Of a stretch of DNA of 64,000 nucleotides, positions 8,401-16,287 are shown piece by piece (the stretch's first letter is position 1; every line of letters starts with the position of its first letter). Where the stretch lies: the NCBI RefSeq assembly GCF_030123365.1, contig NZ_CP126107.1:4611501-4675500 (forward strand), written 5' to 3'. The position numbers were made by a program, and so were the translations under genes. The DNA is from Neobacillus sp. SuZ13 (GTDB lineage: Bacteria; Bacillota; Bacilli; Bacillales; Cytobacillaceae). The notes under the pieces are model-generated. The model was not told the origin of the DNA. It did no database searches and worked only from the letters and a program-made list of their open reading frames with translations.

Positions 8401-8883
8401 TTATTGAACTGCAAGTCCGAATGCTTCGTGTAAAGCTTCTACTGCTTTTAACATATTTATTTCTTCTACTACGGCTGAAACTTTAATTTCTGATGTGCTG
8501 ACCATTTTGATTTGGATGTTGTTTGCAGCGAGTACCTCAAACATCTTTGCTGCGACACCAGGGTTGGAGATCATCCCCGAACCGACAATCGACACCTTCG
8601 CTAATTTGTTTTCAGCATCAATTTGCTCATAATTAAGTACTGCTTTATTGTCTTCTAGGACCTTTAAAGTTTCTAATAGATCATCCGTATGAATTGAGAA
8701 TGACAAATTCGCAGAACCACCCTCTGTTGTGCTCTGGATAATAATATCCACATTTAGATGATTTTCAGCAAGTGTTGTAAAGATGGTAGATAGGCTGGTT
8801 AATGAATTAGCCAATCCTAATACTGTTACTTTTGTTATTTCGTCTTCAAATGCGACTCCGCGGACTACTAAGTTTTGTTCCAT
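8401..8883 (-). CDS. lysC: Aspartokinase II beta subunit from internal start in lysC
   Basis: Codon 246 of lysC is an ATG (8883-8881) preceded by the Shine-Dalgarno-like GAGGGGGAAGC. Translation there gives a 160-residue protein made only of the two regulatory ACT domains. B. subtilis LysC is known to be made as nested alpha and beta subunits from an equivalent internal start, and the residue number agrees. Confidence 0.75.
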   Translation of the reverse strand: MEQNLVVRGVAFEDEITKVTVLGLANSLTSLSTIFTTLAENHLNVDIIIQSTTEGGSANLSFSIHTDDLLETLKVLEDNKAVLNYEQIDAENKLAKVSIVGSGMISNPGVAAKMFEVLAANNIQIKMVSTSEIKVSAVVEEINMLKAVEALHEAFGLAVQ

Positions 8884-9618
8884 TGCTGCTTCCCCCTCAA
8901 TAACTGTTCCTTCTGTTTTCTCCATGCTCGAACGAACTTCAAGCCGAACTTGATAATTTTTCGCAAATTCTACTGCTCGTGGATGAAGTACACCTGCACC
9001 CAAATTAGCTAACTCGAGCATTTCATCGTACGATACTGATAATAGCTTGCGAGCACTCTTCACATATCTTGGATCCGTTGTAAAAACTCCCGTTACATCA
9101 GTATAAATGTCGCATTTATCCGCCTTAAGGGCTGCAGCGAGAGCAACGGCTGTAGTATCGGAACCGCCGCGGCCAAGTGTGGTAATTTCACCGTCTTCGG
9201 TAATTCCTTGGAATCCTGCAACAATAACCACCTTGCCGGATTCAAGCTGTGATTCAATCGCTGCTGTCTTAATATTAGAAATCCGGGCATTCCCATGGAC
9301 TGGTTCTGTCATAATACCTGCCTGCCAGCCTGTAAAGGATACGGCATCAAGCCCTTGCTGGTTGAGAGCCATGGACAGTAACGAAATCGTTACTTGCTCC
9401 CCAGTCGATAACAGCATGTCCATTTCTCGTTTATTAGGCTGCGATGAAATTTCCTTTGCTAAACCGACGAGTGTATCCGTCGATTTACCCATTGCAGAAA
9501 CAACAACAACCACATTATTTCCCCGGTCAACCTCACCTTTTACACATGACGCGACATTTAAAATTCTTTCTACATTAGCAACCGAAGTGCCTCCGAATTT
9601 TTGTACAATTATCCCCAT
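8401..9618 (-). CDS. lysC: Aspartokinase II, alpha subunit (lysine-sensitive)
   Basis: A 405-residue aspartokinase that phosphorylates aspartate, the first step of lysine, diaminopimelate, threonine and methionine synthesis. The N-terminal kinase motif IVQKFGGTSVAN and the phosphate/aspartate loops LGRGGSDTTAVALA and TDVTGVFTTDPR are present. Two ACT domains occupy residues about 260-405 (VTVLGLANSLTS, VSIVGSGMISNPGV). A lysine riboswitch lies directly upstream. An internal start at 8883 can produce the beta subunit as in B. subtilis. The gene stands alone between yslB (convergent) and uvrC. Confidence 0.96.
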   Translation of the reverse strand: MGIIVQKFGGTSVANVERILNVASCVKGEVDRGNNVVVVVSAMGKSTDTLVGLAKEISSQPNKREMDMLLSTGEQVTISLLSMALNQQGLDAVSFTGWQAGIMTEPVHGNARISNIKTAAIESQLESGKVVIVAGFQGITEDGEITTLGRGGSDTTAVALAAALKADKCDIYTDVTGVFTTDPRYVKSARKLLSVSYDEMLELANLGAGVLHPRAVEFAKNYQVRLEVRSSMEKTEGTVIEGEAAMEQNLVVRGVAFEDEITKVTVLGLANSLTSLSTIFTTLAENHLNVDIIIQSTTEGGSANLSFSIHTDDLLETLKVLEDNKAVLNYEQIDAENKLAKVSIVGSGMISNPGVAAKMFEVLAANNIQIKMVSTSEIKVSAVVEEINMLKAVEALHEAFGLAVQ

Positions 9619-9673
9619 GTTTGTTTTCCCCTTCTCTAGAAGTAATTCATATTTTTCCCCAAATTAAACGCAA

Positions 9674-9706
9674 AAAAGCAATGAGAAGGGCATCTCATTG
9701 CTAAAA
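9674..9706 (-). terminator. Intrinsic terminator of the lysine riboswitch
   Basis: Hairpin AGCAATGAGATGCCC...CTCATTGCT followed by T6 on the minus strand, between the aptamer and lysC. It is the OFF-state terminator. Confidence 0.88.
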
Positions 9707-9906
9707 ACACGAAAAAAATTCTCGCACCTACAATGTAAGATAGCTCTCCAAGACATTAGTCTTGACAATCCAGCATTTATTCAATACGGGACCAGCAAAG
9801 AAAGTTATGAGACCATCTTTACTTCGGCGAACATCCCCTTTCATGATCCCTCTCAGAAGCTCATCCTTCTCAGAACCACTACTCTTGAAGCTCGCACCTC
9901 TACCTT
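9677..9906 (-). promoter_or_regulatory. Lysine riboswitch (L box) leader of lysC
   Basis: On the minus strand the leader starts with GAGGTGCGAG and contains the highly conserved lysine-aptamer core GGGGATGTTCGCCGAAG (around 9825-9842), with closing strand TAGGTGCGAGAA near 9720-9733. The aptamer is followed by an intrinsic terminator. Bound lysine is expected to stop transcription before lysC. A consensus SigA promoter lies immediately upstream at 9949-9977. Confidence 0.93.
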
Positions 9907-9948
9907 CACTTTAATACGTAAAAGTGATAGTAAATTAAATTTTCACTA

Positions 9949-9977
9949 ATTATAGCATGTTCCTTTTTTTCTGACAA
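9949..9977 (-). promoter_or_regulatory. SigA promoter of lysC
   Basis: TTGTCA (9972-9977) and TATAAT (9949-9954) on the minus strand with a 17-bp spacer, about 45 bp before the lysine aptamer. The -35 lies only 4 bp beyond the uvrC stop codon. Confidence 0.85.
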
Positions 9978-9980
9978 TCA

Positions 9981-11753
9981 CTAGGATTGAAGTTTTTTGA
10001 TTAATTCTTCTGCAACATTCATAGGAATTCCAATATTTATGAATTCTTCTTTACTTGCTTCTTTCATTTTTTTGACCGAGCCGAACTGTTTTAACAATAA
10101 CTTTTTCCGTTTTTCCCCAATTCCCGGAATATCATCAAGCAAGGATTGAAACGCAGTTTTTCCGCGCAGTTGTCGATGGAAGGTGATCGCAAATCGATGG
10201 ACTTCATCTTGGATCCTTTGCAGTAAATAAAACTCTTGGCTGTTTCGTCCGAGCGGAACAATTCCTAATGGATTGCCATACAGCAATTGTGATGTCCGGT
10301 GCTTTTCGTCTTTTACAAGCCCAGACAGCGGAATATCTAAACCTAATTCATTTTCCAATACATCACGTACAGCTTCAACATGGCCTTTTCCTCCATCGAT
10401 GATGATTAAATCAGGAAGAGGAAGTTCCTCTTTTAACGCACGTGAGTACCTTCTTCTTGTTACTTCCCGCATCGATTCATAATCATCCGGCCCTTGAACA
10501 GTTTTAATTTTGTATTTACGGTATTCTCGATGATTCGCCTTGCCATCAATGAAAACAACCATCGCTGATACAGGGTCGGCCCCTTGGATGTTAGAGTTAT
10601 CAAAAGCTTCAATCCGGTGCGGCGTATAGATTCCCAGTAATTCTCCCAAATTCTCGACTGCCTTAATGGTTCGATTTTCATCCTTTTCAATCAGTGAAAA
10701 TTTTTCATTCAGTGCAATTTTTGCATTTTTAATCGCCAATTGCACAAGATCCTTTTTTTGTCCTCGTTGCGGCTGAAGCACTTTAACTTCTAACAGTTGT
10801 TCAGCTAAACTCAACTCGACATCATCTTGGATGAGAATTTCTTTCGGCTTAAAGTGATTGGCTTTAGAATAAAATTGACCGAGGAACGTTAAGATTTCTT
10901 CCTCTGGCTCATTATAGACAGGGAACATGGAGACGTCTCGCTCAATTAGTTTTCCTTGGCGGACAAAAAAGACCTGCACACACATCCAGCCTTTATCGAC
11001 TGCATAGCCAAAAACATCACGGTCCGTAAAATCGGTCATCGTAATTTTTTGCTTTTCCATAATCGTTTCAATATGAATGATTTTGTCACGATAGTCTTTT
11101 GCTCGTTCAAAGTCTAATTCCTCTGACGCAGCAGCCATTTTTTCCTTAAGCTCTTTTTTTATTTCATTATACCCGCCATTTAAAAAGCGGGTGATTTCAT
11201 CAGTCATTTGTTTATACTGTTCTTCTTGAACCTCATTCACACATGGTGCCAGGCACTGTCCTAAATGATAGTATAAACAGACCCTGTCCGGCAGTGTTGA
11301 ACATTTGCGGAGAGGGTAGATTCTGTCTAGAAGCTTTTTGGTTTCATTCGCAGCTGTCACATTGGGGTATGGACCAAAGTATTTCCCTTTATCCTTTTTT
11401 ACTTTTCTTGTGATAATAAGTTTGGGATGCTTTTCCGCTGTCAACTTTATAAACGGATAGGTTTTATCATCCTTCAGCATGATATTGTATTTCGGATCAT
11501 ACTTTTTAATTAGATTAAGTTCCAGCAGAAGTGCTTCAATATTCGAAGAGGTTACAATATATTCAAAGTCCTCAATTTCATTGACAAGTCTTAGTGTCTT
11601 CCCATCGTGCGATCCAGTGAAATAGGAACGGACACGATTTTTTAGTACCTTTGCTTTTCCTACATAAATAATCGTCCCCTGACGGTCTTTCATTAAGTAG
11701 CAGCCAGGCTGATCTGGCAGCAGCGTCAGTTTTTGCTTAATTGTTTCATTCAT
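9981..11753 (-). CDS. uvrC: Excinuclease ABC subunit C
   Basis: A 590-residue nuclease that makes both incisions in nucleotide excision repair, working with UvrA and UvrB. The N-terminal GIY-YIG domain starts at LLPDQPGCYLMKD and includes IIYVGKAKVLKNRVRSYF. A UVR domain lies near residue 200 (ELDFERAKDYRDKI). The RNase H-like C-terminal nuclease shows EAFDNSNIQG and IIDGGKGHVEA, and a helix-hairpin-helix region (LLDDIPGIGEKRKKLL) ends the protein. Start chosen: ATG at 11753, with GGGAGGGG 10 bp upstream; a GTG at 11762 overlaps that site. The adjacent trxA is separated by 349 bp holding a repeat element. Confidence 0.96.
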   Translation of the reverse strand: MNETIKQKLTLLPDQPGCYLMKDRQGTIIYVGKAKVLKNRVRSYFTGSHDGKTLRLVNEIEDFEYIVTSSNIEALLLELNLIKKYDPKYNIMLKDDKTYPFIKLTAEKHPKLIITRKVKKDKGKYFGPYPNVTAANETKKLLDRIYPLRKCSTLPDRVCLYYHLGQCLAPCVNEVQEEQYKQMTDEITRFLNGGYNEIKKELKEKMAAASEELDFERAKDYRDKIIHIETIMEKQKITMTDFTDRDVFGYAVDKGWMCVQVFFVRQGKLIERDVSMFPVYNEPEEEILTFLGQFYSKANHFKPKEILIQDDVELSLAEQLLEVKVLQPQRGQKKDLVQLAIKNAKIALNEKFSLIEKDENRTIKAVENLGELLGIYTPHRIEAFDNSNIQGADPVSAMVVFIDGKANHREYRKYKIKTVQGPDDYESMREVTRRRYSRALKEELPLPDLIIIDGGKGHVEAVRDVLENELGLDIPLSGLVKDEKHRTSQLLYGNPLGIVPLGRNSQEFYLLQRIQDEVHRFAITFHRQLRGKTAFQSLLDDIPGIGEKRKKLLLKQFGSVKKMKEASKEEFINIGIPMNVAEELIKKLQS

Positions 11754-11849
11754 TCCGGCCACTCCCCTCCCGTCTTATATATATTCTACTGTTAAAATAT
11801 TAAAGGAAACTGCGCATAATTGAAAGTAGTAGTCTCTTGGAAAAAGAAT

Positions 11850-11993
11850 AAAAAGCGCAAGCGCCCGTTTAGCGGCGTATGGACTGGAGCGCTCCAACCG
11901 AGATAAAGGAAACACGAAGAGCGATAGCGATTCGATGTTGACTTATCGTAGGGCGGAGAGCGAAGTACACTAGCCGCTGGGCGCTGGAGCTGG
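11850..11993. repeat. GCGC-ended dispersed repeat, copy 1
   Basis: About 144 bp beginning AAAAGCGCAAGCGCC and ending GGCGCTGGAGCTGG, with the internal blocks GAGATAAAGGAAACACGAAG and GACTTATCGTAGGGC. The copy at 61291-61503 has the same ends and internal blocks; 29890-30009 and 36943-36978 share the ends only. No gene is present in the 11754-12101 gap apart from this repeat and the trxA terminator. Confidence 0.85.
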
Positions 11994-12048
11994 ATTCAGA
12001 GAACTAATTAAATTTATCAACAATTAATTATTTTATAATTTCCTATAC

Positions 12049-12093
12049 AGTAAAAAAACCTTAGCTCGGTTATTTCCAAGCTAAGGCATTTTC
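12049..12093 (-). terminator. Terminator of trxA
   Basis: Hairpin GCCTTAGCTTGG / CCGAGCTAAGG with a T run on the minus strand, 9 bp after the trxA stop. Confidence 0.88.
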
Positions 12094-12101
12094 CATTCTA
12101 T

Positions 12102-12416
12102 TTACACATGTTTTTCTAAAACACTTGCTAGTGCATCTTTTGGTTGGAAGCCGACAACTTTATCAACGACTTCGCCATTTTTCATCACTAATAAAGTTGG
12201 GATGCTCATTACACCAAAGTTTGCTGCAGTTTGCGGGTTATCATCCACATCAAGTTTAGTGATTTTTACTTTATCGCCCATTTCTAAATCAAGTTCTTCA
12301 AGAACGGGAGCGATCATTTTACAAGGTCCGCACCATGGTGCCCAAAAATCTACAAGAACAAGGCCTGAACCAGTTTCAGCCGAAAAGTTTTGATCAGTTA
12401 AATGTGAAATTGCCAT
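12102..12416 (-). CDS. trxA: Thioredoxin
   Basis: A 104-residue cytoplasmic thioredoxin that reduces protein disulfides, ribonucleotide reductase and peroxiredoxins. The active site WAPWCGPCK (Cys29, Cys32) and the cis-proline loop MSIPTLLVM are intact. A ribosome binding site TAGGAGGGC precedes the ATG. It is a single-gene unit with its own terminator, in the same place as in B. subtilis between uvrC and etfA. Confidence 0.97.
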   Translation of the reverse strand: MAISHLTDQNFSAETGSGLVLVDFWAPWCGPCKMIAPVLEELDLEMGDKVKITKLDVDDNPQTAANFGVMSIPTLLVMKNGEVVDKVVGFQPKDALASVLEKHV

Positions 12417-12544
12417 TTATATTGCCCTCCTAATGATTACTGAGTTACTATCGAAAGTATAACAAAGTTTGAAAAATCAAGCTAATAAATTGCTTAGCCA
12501 CATCGTTAATTCTTCCCAAGTATGAACCTAAGTATCCGAAAAAT

Positions 12545-12578
12545 TAAGCGAGCGGATACTTTCCGCTCGCTTTTCTAT
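12545..12578 (-). terminator. Terminator after etfA
   Basis: Hairpin AGCGAGCGG AAAGTAT CCGCTCGCT, with a weak T tail on the minus strand. It closes the etfB-etfA unit. Confidence 0.75.
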
Positions 12579-12616
12579 AGTCTAGTTATAGCAACTAAGC
12601 ACTTCCGCTCTTATTA

Positions 12617-13594
12617 TTATGAGTGTACCTTCAATTTTTTAAACTCTTCAGTTAATAAAGGCACTACTTCAAATAAGTCGCCGACGATTCCATAATCTGC
12701 TACTTTGAAAATATTTGCTTCTGGGTCCTTGTTAATAGCAACGATTACCTTTGAGTTGGACATTCCCGCTAAGTGTTGAATAGCTCCAGAAATACCACAG
12801 GCAATGTAAAGGTCTGGTGTGACAACCTTACCAGTCTGGCCAATTTGCAGCGAGTAATCGCAATAGTCAGCATCACAGGCACCACGAGAAGCACCTACCG
12901 CTCCGCCAAGCACGGCTGCAAGTTCTTTAAGCGGCTGGAATCCATCCGCACTTTTTACACCACGGCCTCCCGAAATAACCACTTTTGCTTCACTTAGATC
13001 AACACCCTCGCTCGCTTTTCTGACGACCTCTTTAATAATTGCACGAAGGTCTTTGATTTCTACAGAAAGGGTTGTTACATCGCCGCTTCTGCTTTCATCT
13101 TTTTCTAATGGGGTGATGTTATTTGGTCGTACTGTTGCGAAAATTAAGCCCTCTGTAACAATTTTCTTTTCAAAGGCTTTACCGGAATAAATCGGTCTTG
13201 TGAACACAACATTACCACCTGCTACTTCAACATCTGTGGCGTCGGAAATTAAACCTGATGCTAATTTGCCGGCAATTCTTGGGGAAAGGTCTTTACCTAA
13301 TGAGGTATGACCAATAACCAATCCTTCTGGTTTCTCTTGGTCGAGCACCGCTAAAAGTGCTTGAGAATAACCATCCGATGTATAAAGTTTTAATTTCTCA
13401 TCTTCAACCACAACCACACGGTCCGCACCAAATTGGATTAACTCAGTCGATAGAGCGCTTACAGAATCGCCCACTAAAACACCAACAACTTCTCCGCCCT
13501 CAGCAATTGTTTTTGCTGCTGCAATCGCTTCGAATGATACATTACGTAATGAACCGTCACGAACTTCTCCTAAAACTACTACTTTTCTTGACAT
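12617..13594 (-). CDS. etfA: Electron transfer flavoprotein alpha subunit
   Basis: A 325-residue FAD-binding subunit that, with EtfB, accepts electrons from acyl-CoA dehydrogenases and passes them to the respiratory chain. The C-terminal FAD domain shows VVISGGRGVKSADGF, GAVGASRGACDADYCDY, QIGQTGKVVTPDLYIACGIS and SNSKVIVAINKDPEANIF. It follows etfB by 39 bp and ends the fatty-acid oxidation block fadR-fadB-etfB-etfA. Confidence 0.96.
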   Translation of the reverse strand: MSRKVVVLGEVRDGSLRNVSFEAIAAAKTIAEGGEVVGVLVGDSVSALSTELIQFGADRVVVVEDEKLKLYTSDGYSQALLAVLDQEKPEGLVIGHTSLGKDLSPRIAGKLASGLISDATDVEVAGGNVVFTRPIYSGKAFEKKIVTEGLIFATVRPNNITPLEKDESRSGDVTTLSVEIKDLRAIIKEVVRKASEGVDLSEAKVVISGGRGVKSADGFQPLKELAAVLGGAVGASRGACDADYCDYSLQIGQTGKVVTPDLYIACGISGAIQHLAGMSNSKVIVAINKDPEANIFKVADYGIVGDLFEVVPLLTEEFKKLKVHS

Positions 13595-13633
13595 TCCATA
13601 TACCTCCTGAGAACAAAATTTGTATTTAACCAG

Positions 13634-14407
13634 TTAGATTACTTTTGCTTCGGTATGAAGAAGATGAACAAGTTCTTTTACTTGATCATTCAAATCGCCA
13701 GCCAAAACGCGGCCTGCTTCTTTCTTAGGCGGCAAATAAATTTCGATCGTTTTTGTTTTTGCTTCCACATCGTCTTCTTCAAGGTCTAGGTCATCTAATT
13801 CTAATTCTTCAAGCGGCTTCTTCTTTGCTTTCATGATTCCTGGTAAGGATGGGTAGCGCGGCTCGTTTAGACCTTGTTGGGCTGTAACTAAGAGCGGAAG
13901 GCTAGTTTCAATAACTTCTGAATCACCTTCAACGTCGCGGGTAACGGTTACATTTGTTCCGTCAATTTCTAACTTAGTAATAGTTGTTACATAAGGGATG
14001 TTTAACAGTTCTGCAACACGTGGTCCCACTTGGCCTGTTCCACCGTCAATCGCTACATTCCCGCCAATAATTAAATCAGCATCTTTATCCTTTAGATATT
14101 CAGCGAGGATTTTTGCTGTAGTAAATTGATCTCCACCTTCAACATCATCCTCCGTATTGATAAGGACTGCTTTATCTGCACCCATTGCCAGCGCAGTACG
14201 TAATTGCTTTTCTGATTCTTCAGTTCCAACAGAAATAACGGTAACTTCTCCACCCTTAGCATCGCGTACCTGGATTGCTTCTTCAATTGCATATTCATCA
14301 TACGGATTGATGATGAATTCAGCACCATCCTCATTAATTTTTCCAGCAGAAATCGAAATTTTTTCCTCAGTATCAAAGGTTCTTTTCATTAATACATAAA
14401 TATTCAT
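13634..14407 (-). CDS. etfB: Electron transfer flavoprotein beta subunit
   Basis: A 257-residue AMP-binding partner of EtfA. The N-terminal MNIYVLMKRTFDTE, the INPYDEYAIEEA segment and the signature VTAQQGLNEPRYPSLPGIMKAKKK (the recognition loop for acyl-CoA dehydrogenases) are clear. It lies 106 bp downstream of fadB and is likely co-transcribed with it; a ribosome binding site TAGGAGGG precedes the ATG. Confidence 0.96.
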   Translation of the reverse strand: MNIYVLMKRTFDTEEKISISAGKINEDGAEFIINPYDEYAIEEAIQVRDAKGGEVTVISVGTEESEKQLRTALAMGADKAVLINTEDDVEGGDQFTTAKILAEYLKDKDADLIIGGNVAIDGGTGQVGPRVAELLNIPYVTTITKLEIDGTNVTVTRDVEGDSEVIETSLPLLVTAQQGLNEPRYPSLPGIMKAKKKPLEELELDDLDLEEDDVEAKTKTIEIYLPPKKEAGRVLAGDLNDQVKELVHLLHTEAKVI

Positions 14408-14513
14408 GATTTCCCTCCTAATAAGATTTCGAGCATTCGCTCAGTTTGAAAGATTAAGAAAATTTCTTATAAAAAAAAGGGCTTCCTTTACAATTATACA
14501 TGCAAAGATATGT

Positions 14514-15287
14514 TTATTCACCCTTAAAATTTGGTTCTCTTTTTTCAATAAAGGCTTGAATGCCTTCTTTTCCATCGTTAGAAATAAACACTTCACCAAA
14601 TAACTCAGATTCTCTTTTGGAACCTACGTAGAACTCGTCTGTTTTTGCATAATTTAATAATTCAATCGTTGCTTTAATGGACCCAGGACTTTTTTTGGCG
14701 ATTTTTCCTGCTAGCTTTAACGCCTCCTCGACTACTTCTGTTTCGGGAAAGGCTCGATTCGCTAAACCAAATTGGACTGCTTCAACACCTGTGATTGGAT
14801 CAGAGGTGAACAGCATTTCCGCAGCTCTTGCCACGCCCACATATTTAGGAAGGCGCTGCGAACCGGCGAATCCTGGAATTAAACCAAGCTGCAATTCAGG
14901 CAGACCTAGTTTGGCCTTGTCACTAACATAGCGGATATGGCATGCCATTGCTAGTTCTAGCCCCCCACCTAGCGCTGCTCCATGGATAGCGGCAATAATC
15001 GGTTTCGGGAATTTTTCCATCCGGTCAAATAAGTCTTGTCCAAACTTCCCAAGATTAGAAAATCCTTCAGAAGTAGTAACCGTAGTAAATTCCTTTATAT
15101 CTGCACCAGCAGAGAAAAAGCGCCCTTCGCCATGAATGACAATCACTTTGATCTCGCGATTAGGTTCAATTTCATCGAGCACAGTTGACAATTCCCTTAA
15201 TAGTCCTGAGGAAAGGGCGTTTGCCGGTGGACGATCAATAGTGATTGTGGCAATACTGTCCTGAAAAGACCATTTTAAGTATTCCAT
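14514..15287 (-). CDS. fadB: Enoyl-CoA hydratase
   Basis: A 257-residue crotonase-fold enzyme that hydrates trans-2-enoyl-CoA in beta-oxidation. The oxyanion-hole segments are GRFFSAGADIKEF and HGAALGGGLELAMACH, with the downstream LGLPELQLGLIPGFAGSQRLPK holding the expected catalytic glutamates. It is the monofunctional Bacillus FadB, not the E. coli multifunctional protein. It follows fadR by 23 bp and precedes etfB. Confidence 0.93.
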   Translation of the reverse strand: MEYLKWSFQDSIATITIDRPPANALSSGLLRELSTVLDEIEPNREIKVIVIHGEGRFFSAGADIKEFTTVTTSEGFSNLGKFGQDLFDRMEKFPKPIIAAIHGAALGGGLELAMACHIRYVSDKAKLGLPELQLGLIPGFAGSQRLPKYVGVARAAEMLFTSDPITGVEAVQFGLANRAFPETEVVEEALKLAGKIAKKSPGSIKATIELLNYAKTDEFYVGSKRESELFGEVFISNDGKEGIQAFIEKREPNFKGE

Positions 15288-15310
15288 TGGAATTCCCCCT
15301 ATTTTAATAT

Positions 15311-15895
15311 TTACCGGCTTCCACAGCCATTAATCAAGAGGCGATGGACTGGAGATGCCAGTGCAACTAGATCGTACTTTTCCTCGTTCATCACCCACGA
15401 TGTCACAGTTTCATCGATAGTACCGAAAATCATTTGCCGGGCCAATCGAATATCGAGGTCGCTGGAAAACTCTCCGGTTTTTTTACCTTCAATAACAATC
15501 TTATCAATTACCTGCAGGTAACCTTTTAGAACATTATTAATTCGGAGCCGCAAATCCTTATTCGATTGCCGTAACTCCAGCTGTGTCACGATAGCCATGT
15601 GATGATCTTCAGAAAGCATACTAAAATGAGCTTCTACCATCATTAATAACTTCTCTGCCGCTGTCCCTTTTCCTGCTATCAATGTATCTATTTTTTCAAT
15701 GAAACTTCCCATTTTTTCTTCAAAGAGAGAGATAAGGATGTCTTCCTTGTTTTTAAAATATAGATAAATGGTTCCATCAGCTACTCCAGCTTGCTTAGCA
15801 ATTTTTGAAACTTGTGCTTGATGGTAGCCATTTTCCGCGATTACAATCACCGCAGCATCAATAATTTGCATGTATTTTGGCCTGCTTTTTTTCAA
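15311..15895 (-). CDS. fadR: TetR-family fatty acid degradation repressor
   Basis: A 194-residue TetR repressor. The helix-turn-helix is at residues about 28-50 (QVSKIAKQAGVADGTIYLYF), followed by a ligand domain expected to bind long-chain acyl-CoA, which releases it from DNA. A perfect FadR-type palindrome lies at 16163-16180, upstream of its own gene. Neighbours fadB, etfB, etfA and lcfA are its expected targets, as in the B. subtilis lcfA-fadR-fadB-etfBA cluster. A MITE-like repeat separates the operator from the gene. Confidence 0.93.
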   Translation of the reverse strand: MKKSRPKYMQIIDAAVIVIAENGYHQAQVSKIAKQAGVADGTIYLYFKNKEDILISLFEEKMGSFIEKIDTLIAGKGTAAEKLLMMVEAHFSMLSEDHHMAIVTQLELRQSNKDLRLRINNVLKGYLQVIDKIVIEGKKTGEFSSDLDIRLARQMIFGTIDETVTSWVMNEEKYDLVALASPVHRLLINGCGSR

Positions 15896-15951
15896 CTATA
15901 TCCCTCCTTTGAAAGAAAAGTTTCGATCAGTTAATACTTTTAATATTATTA

Positions 15952-16141
15952 GGCTGTGTTATTCTTGTCTGTTAATTTCCGTTCCAGGCACTTCGCTTTC
16001 CGCGGGCGTGCCGGGGAGCCTCCTTGTCGCTTTGCTCCTGCGGGGTCTCCCCTGCCCCGTACTCCCGCAGGAGTCTTCGCGCCTTCCACTGCAATCAACA
16101 GAGTGCCAAAATCAGTATTAACCATTAACACAGCCTATGCC
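15952..16141. mobile_element. MITE-like element, copy 1 (in the fadR leader)
   Basis: About 190 bp with terminal inverted repeats GGCTGTGTTA / TAACACAGCC, no coding frame, and a GC-rich core with inverted blocks (CTCCTGCGGGG / CTCCCGCAGGAG). It shares its core almost base for base with 45342-45524. An 8-bp direct repeat TATTATTA flanks it (15944-15951 and 16142-16149), although this sequence is low in complexity. It fills most of the 392-bp gap between fadR and lcfA. Confidence 0.8.
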
Positions 16142-16162
16142 TATTATTAAAAAAGAAAAATA

Positions 16163-16180
16163 TGAATGAATAATCATTCA
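16163..16180. promoter_or_regulatory. FadR operator
   Basis: TGAATGAATAATCATTCA is a perfect palindrome and matches the B. subtilis FadR consensus (TGAATGAMTAMTCATTCA). It lies 268 bp before fadR and 108 bp after the lcfA stop codon. No copy is visible directly upstream of lcfA. Confidence 0.9.
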
Positions 16181-16287
16181 TATTTTAATAATAGTAATTA
16201 ACTCTTGATCTGTCAAGATATCTCATTACCTTTTTCTTAATCTGGGATATGGACAGGCTTAATCTGTCAAAAAAAAAGAGGTAACAC

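Noticed and set aside
9698..9949. 83-codon plus-strand frame opposite the lysC leader.
   Set aside because: It is antisense to the lysine riboswitch, has no ribosome site and no protein-like composition.
11241..11256. GGTGCCAGGCACTG in uvrC resembles the 13-bp repeat.
   Set aside because: It differs at two positions and encodes the conserved QCLAPC segment of UvrC, so protein constraint explains it.
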